The notes under the pieces are model-generated. The model was given only the letters and a program-made list of their open reading frames with translations. It had not been told where the DNA came from and did not search any database. A stretch of 64,000 nucleotides of DNA from Thalassia testudinum (lineage: Eukaryota > Streptophyta > Magnoliopsida > Alismatales > Hydrocharitaceae): the NCBI GenBank assembly GCA_037157565.1, contig JAZHRO010000063.1:152322501-152386500 (forward strand), read 5' to 3'. The position numbers were made by a program, and so were the translations under genes. How positions within the stretch are numbered: the stretch's first letter is position 1; each line of letters starts with the position of its first letter. Positions 59,042 to 64,000 of the stretch are shown in pieces.

Positions 59042-60027
59042 TGATAAGTCAGTTTTCGCTTTCGAATTATGTTATTAAGATGATTCGTCATTGTTGGATC
59101 AAAGTGGTGGAAAATCGCTTAAAAAAATAATTAAATTTAAAATTAAACCACTCACAGGAGAGCGGTTCATGTCCACAGGGAGGCAATGACTTATTTAAAC
59201 TCGTAATTGGGTCAAAATCAAATTCGCTAAACTATTCGCCAGATCAAACAATGCCTGTGTGGCTCTGAAAGTAAACCTTAAATTTATGGACAGGTCAAGG
59301 GGTGTGAATGTAATTTTTACATTAGAAAATTATCCATGTTCAAGTGTATGCCATATACTATTCACTTGCATGCATACGAAAATGTCATTCAAAATTAAAT
59401 TCAATGCACATAGAGATGAATAACAAGGTTTACCAATTCTCTAGAAGCATGAGCATGAAAGCATAAATTCACCATAATAAAATAATGATAAATCAAAATT
59501 AATTTTGTGGCAATGGCATGAAATGTAATTATTAATTCCACCATAAACAGAGGATTCTACCTCTCTCCTCCTCGCGCATGGGAGAGGATTGTTCGAAGAA
59601 CTCTTCTGGGCATAGATTGGCCGGAGCGAGGGCTCCGCAACGGTGGCGGTGGCAAGTTGCGAGATGGTCGGAGTTGGCCAGACGGAGGAGAGAAGCAGCA
59701 GTGGTGGAAGTTGTTGCTGCTGGCCGTGCATGCTGTAGGTGCATGGAGGGGCAGCGCGTGCGCTGCAGGCGAGGCTAGAGGGTGCGCGCTTAGGCAAGGG
59801 CACGCGGTGCGTGGGCACGTGGAAGGGCAGCACTCTGCAGGGCATAGGCGCACGTAGGGGAGGTCTATTGGCGCCAGCTGTAGGTGCTGTAGGGAGGCGC
59901 TGGAGTGCAGACGCAGGGGCGTAGGCATGGGTGCGCTGGAGGTGAAGGCACGCACAGGCGTGGGTGCTAGGGATGAAGGCACGCGGTGTGGTCTGATGGC
60001 ACCGGCTACAGGTGCTGCAGGGAGGCA
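59042..60027 (-). repeat. LTR J, 3' part (E-like)
   Basis: The minus-strand end ctgacttatca (59052-59042) and the block ttgcctccctgtgga (rc of 59170-59184) are related to LTR E. So is the GC-rich ctgcag-word region at 59600-60020. The U3 part is separated, apparently by LTR H at 60028. It is a 3' or solo LTR end, because element 4 gag rather than a primer site follows it. ORFs on both strands at 59440-60040 are not conserved. Confidence 0.7.
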
Positions 60028-60623
60028 TGATGTAAACACATTTACACTACTTAAAATGTCTATTTATGCATGTTCTTAAGCATAGGATTGCATTTCATGA
60101 TATAAATATTGCATAACATGCATCATCTTGCATTTAGAATAGTTTGAATAAAATGGATGTTAATTATCTCCTTTTATGTGCTTGGATAGGGTAAACATTT
60201 TATCAGGGCCTCGAATAGAAGATCCAACCATATGGATGCGATCAGGGTGGCGATTGGAGTTCAACAACTCCAAGATCGCCCTAATCAGGCATCCGTAGCA
60301 TCAGATAGTGATAGAGGAACCCTAGAAGATCAAGGGCCAGATGGTGTAAATCCACACTTCAAACGAAAAATCCAACTGCATGGATGAATTCGGATTGACG
60401 ATCGCAGCCCAACGACGCAAAAATCAAGTCAATCCGACATCCGTGGCACCATCTACAACATCCAGAAGATGGACGGCCAAGATGGCGCCACGTGGTGCCA
60501 TCCCGGCCACCTAAACGGCCGCATACATTTTATGAAGACCCCGCACCTGCTCCCTCTCCGCCGTTGGATCTCGATCCAACGGCTGTGGTCAGCCACGCGT
60601 AAAAGTGCCCGCTCGACCATCCG

Positions 60624-60690
60624 TGCCTCGTAGCGCAACGGTCGAGCATGCTTACGCAAGCTGCGGGCGCGGGTTCAAACCGCAGCGAAG
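60624..60690 (+). other. tRNA-like segment with A- and B-box-like motifs (possible SINE head)
   Basis: TAGCGCAACGGTC at 60631-60643 resembles a Pol III A box, and GGTTCAAACC at 60672-60681 fits the B box. The spacing is tRNA-like. The acceptor arms do not pair convincingly, so it is not called a tRNA gene. Confidence 0.45.
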
Positions 60691-61034
60691 GGTAGAAAGA
60701 CGCAGGCGTGTGGGCGATGGTGGGCATTGGATCATCATCGGACGGCCGTCCGCGCCCAATTGAGATCACGCGCTGCATCACGCGGCATCGCACGCGCCGG
60801 GCGGGCACGCAGAAGCGGGAGATCACGCATTTTAAGCCGTCCGATCTTGCGATCGGACGGCAGAGAATTGATGAACGTGCGTGGGCGTTGAGGAAGTGCC
60901 CAGCCGAGGAGGCGCGCGTGGGCACGGGTGCTACGCCCACGTTGGGGCTTTAGTGACGGATTTATCCGTCACTAAAGACCCCTCATTTATTATTTTAAAG
61001 ATGTAATGACCATTTTGCCCCCACTCCTTGCAAC

Positions 61035-61042
61035 TATAAAAG
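61035..61042 (+). promoter_or_regulatory. TATA box of LTR H
   Basis: TATAAAAG in caactataaaaggagac, 58 bp after the last strong palindrome of U3. Confidence 0.7.
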
Positions 61043-61195
61043 GAGACCCCTTCCATACGAAATTCTCATCCCTTCCTTCTCTTCTCTACCTCTCCAAAGC
61101 TCAAGAGAAGCTTGTCCCACACCCTGGATGCTTCTCGCGAGATAAAGTCCAAATTTTCGTCCCCTTCGGAAGTGGATCCCGCGACGACGACGGCA

Positions 61196-63232
61196 TGCTA
61201 TCACGAGCGTGGAAATAACATATTTTGAAATCATTGGAAATCGTAGTATAGTGGCAAAAACCACTCATCAAAGATATTTGTGATAACGAAACTCTCGTAG
61301 ATCTTTATTCTTTTTAGAACTTGAGTCCCGGTCGTTCGTCTCTAGGAGGCGTGAAAACGAATCGAGATTTGGATCGGCTTTTATAACCTAAATCTAACCT
61401 AAGCTACTATTTTTGTCTTCTTGTGTTTTTGATTTTTTTTATTTCGAAAAGCGAATTGAAACCTAGATCTAGATAAACTAGCAAAAACCTAAGTGACTAT
61501 GTGCATCTAAATGAGGCCATGGTGGCCGTGCATGGTGTGAACAAACCAAAGTGTCATATAAGCAAGCAAACATGAGGACAATCAATCACAGAAACATTAT
61601 TTATGCATAGAAATTTATCACACATCATCTACACTAGAAAGCAGATAAATAGAAGAAAATCCCTCATGCCGGAAAGTTGCCACTAGGGCCATCGGCCTTG
61701 TGTGAGGGTGTAGGCTAGACCTTGGGTATGAAAACCCATCTACACACCTACCAAAAGAGATGGCCGGCCACAAGAGGCTATGGGTGAGCCTTCATGGCCA
61801 TCCAAGAAGAAGAAGAAGATGGGGGCTAGTGCACCCAAGTGGAGAGAGGAGGGTGTTGCTCCCTTTCTCTACCAATGGCCGTCCTTGAAGCTTTGGAGAG
61901 AAGCTTCTCTAGCTAGCCGTCCATGGAGCCTTGGAGGAGGATGAGGAGGATGGCCTTCAGGTTTTGGAGGGTGGAAGCAAGTTTAGAGTGGAGAGTATGG
62001 ATGGGAGAGTGTATGGAGAGATTCCAATTTCCTAGCTCTCTCTTTGCCCTTATGGAAGGCTCCATTTGGTTGCCACTTTTGGTGGCTCCAAAAATAGCAA
62101 ATGCCATAATTTTTGGATCTAGGTTTGACACAAGTTTTTAGGGTTTCCAAGAGAGTGTGCATGGGTTTGGTGGGAGTAAAATGGGAAGGTGTACGTGTGT
62201 GTGTGGGTGTGTGTTTTTCGTAGGGCTAGGTTGTGGGTTTTGGTAGGATTAGGTGCTAAATAGGTTGGGTCAATCTAGATTAAGTGGGTGTGGACCTAAT
62301 TAGGCTTAGGAAAGTCTAATTGGGTAGAAGTGAACCTAATTAGGTCTAGGTCAAGTCTAAGTAGATGTGTGCATGTGATTAGGCTAGGGTAACCCTAATA
62401 GGTATGAGTTAATTAGATCCTGGGTGGATCTAATTGGGCTCGAGTGCACCCAATCAACTGTAGATGCACCCAATTAGGTATGGGATGGTTCAATTGGGTT
62501 AGGGATAGGACAAGTAGGGCTATGGATAGTGGACTAGGCTTAGGAGGTCTCTACTTAGGTTTCCTAGGGTGTCCGGTGGGGTTCCTAGGTCAAAATAGGC
62601 AAGCTAGGGCTTCCAACACCCAAAATCAGGAACCAGACAGCAGTATCAGGGATCCAGGATAGTGATCAAATGTCTTATACTACAAAATTGGATGTCTAGA
62701 CACTAAATTAGATGTCCAATTCTGTGTCAGTATGAGTTTTGGCTTCCTGGATTGTTATTCTGCAGAAATCAGATGTCCAGCCAAATGTCTGGACGTCTTA
62801 AAAGGTGCTGGAGAGTGGGTTTTGTGTTTTCTAAGGTTGGTTTTGGTTCCTAAGTGTTTGGGAGAGGGATAGGAACATGGATAGTGCTATCCATGTTTGG
62901 GTTTTGAGGCTAAGGTGCCCTAATGGAGGTTGTTTTGGGTTTGGGAAGGCTGTCCTAGGGTTTCTAAGGGTAGGGATAAGGCTATCCTCCTCACTCCTCT
63001 TATCTGGATCAGTCTTCTTCTTCCTTTATTGCTTTATTCCACTATCTCCATCCTGGATCACTTTATTATCTGTAAATAGCAATAAAAAAACATTAACTAG
63101 CAGGATATCTCATCTCATTCTAAATAGACTGATGCAATGCATGATATGCAAGATATGAGTGCAATATCCACAATTTAAGATAGGCTCAGACATTATTTAG
63201 GTTGATTAGGACCTATGATTGCTGTGCAATCA
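61196..63232 (-). repeat. 3' LTR of element G2
   Basis: Sense start TGATTGC-ACA-GCAATCA at 63232. It is collinear with G1, including the U5 motif (61323-61350) and GACGTC-derived inverted repeats (62655-62810). The left end is approximate. The region 61600-62640 has no supported gene. Confidence 0.75.
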
Positions 63233-64000
63233 TACCCCCATGCCTAAACTTTGCTAGACCCTACCAAATGCAAGACTAAATTATTCACATGAGGGTACCT
63301 AAGGATTGATTATTTTATCAAGTGTATGCTTAGAGATTTTTCTCCTTTTTGTTTTCATCCTATGTTCTAGAAATCCAGACAAATGTGAAAGGTAGCTACG
63401 AAGCTTTTGCAGCGGATTCGAGTGAAAGACCTGATTCACCCCTAAAGCCTGTACTTTGACCCCTAGTAAAAATTCTAGCGGGATAAGCTGACTTCTTCCC
63501 TAGGGGTATTCAAGATATTCTATGGATTCCACCCGGCTTTAAGCTTAGGTAGAGGATCTTAAAGTGAAAAGATTATATATTTGGTGGCTCACTCTCGACT
63601 GGTGCTACATAGAGATTAGTACTATAGAATCTAGATTCCCAAATTATTAAGTAACTCCACTCAGAGCAAGATGAGAAAAACTATGCTCTCTTTTGGTTCC
63701 TTTGTATTCATTCTCTCTTATTCTTTTTCTTTCTTTTTCTTAGAGCTCACAACCTCACCAGATTCACACATAGGATTTGTATTTGGTGGTCTCACTAGGC
63801 ATTAACACTTTAATTGAGTTCTCATAACCCTAACACTAAGTCGGGATTCCTCAGCCAGTATTCGGGCGATCAAAAATACAAGAAAAATAGGTTAAGGCCA
63901 TATTTGGTAGAGCTCAATTTTATTTGGTGGTATTGCCTCGATGAAATAAACACTAAATATTCATTCTTTTCTTTTTTTTTCTTCTTTTTCTAAATTTTTT
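63233..64000 (-). mobile_element. Element G2 interior, 3' region, continues past the right edge
   Basis: The polypurine tract (minus GGCATGGGGGTA, 63233-63248) is followed by DNA closely matching G1 18439-19210, with the same TATTTGGTGG repeats. No coding region is visible in this part. Confidence 0.8.

Larger units (their letters stand above)
60028..61195 (+). repeat. LTR H, U3 and TATA, cut by G2
   Basis: Starts TGATGTAAACACATTTACA (palindrome TGTAAA/TTTACA). It contains perfect inverted repeats at 60561-60582, 60739-60752, 60837-60860 and 60949-60976, a tRNA-like segment and TATAAAAG at 61035-61042. The left flank is E-like LTR J. The end is lost at the G2 junction, placed at about 61196 by comparison with G1. 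No coding region was found. Confidence 0.65.

Noticed and set aside
60601..60690. A functional tRNA gene
   Set aside because: Only the D- and T-arm-like parts fit; the acceptor stem does not pair and no terminator run follows.

Overview
The window is plant nuclear DNA, almost certainly from a flowering plant, and consists essentially of nested Ty3/gypsy LTR retrotransposons. The grounds are Athila-type gag-pol with primer sites complementary to tRNA-Asp, a Tekay/Del-type chromovirus with a tRNA-iMet primer site and a chromodomain tail, LTRs of 1.8-2.9 kb, and 5-bp target-site duplications (TSDs). I found no host gene, no rRNA gene, no intact tRNA gene and no CRISPR array. The species cannot be named from this sequence.

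Layout, left to right. 1-9263 is element 1, a nearly intact minus-strand Athila-type copy whose pol runs off the left edge; its 5' LTR is 6529-9263. It appears to sit in LTR K (9264-11408, plus), which sits in LTR B (11409-12313, minus). 12612-13162 and 35328-36523 are two pieces of one LTR (L). L is split by solo LTR C (13163-14169 and 33512-35327), and C is split by element 3 (14170-33511, plus, TSD GGAAC). Element 3 carries a minus-strand insertion G1 (16460-21294) in its leader and a chromovirus solo LTR F1 (29977-32671) in its 3' LTR. 36524-59041 is element 4 (minus), an older relative of element 1, split by element 5 (39785-52130, Tekay-type, TSD CTTCT). Element 5 is itself split by solo LTR M (43207-45923). 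The gag start of element 4 is cut by LTR J (59042-60027), followed by LTR H (60028-61195) and the 3' end of a second G element, G2 (61196 to the right edge).

Coding content is retroelement gag, protease, reverse transcriptase, RNase H and integrase. Only element 1 looks close to intact: one TAG between gag and pol, at a codon that is CAG in element 4. Elements 3, 4 and 5 are inactivated by stops, frameshifts, insertions and, in element 5, a deletion through the integrase core.

The most interesting signals are non-coding and shared by different LTR families. They are: (1) a U5 motif about 90-145 bp from the LTR 3' end that is complementary to the end of the tRNA-Asp primer site, with a compensating one-base difference between families; (2) palindromes at the LTR start and upstream of the TATA box that keep pairing while their sequence changes; (3) GACGTC-centred palindrome arrays in otherwise unrelated LTR families; (4) a 3' region bounded by two polypurine tracts, with regularly repeated TATTTGGTGG; and (5) a possible non-autonomous G element with an unrecognised acidic ORF. 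All translations, alignments and counts here were done by eye.
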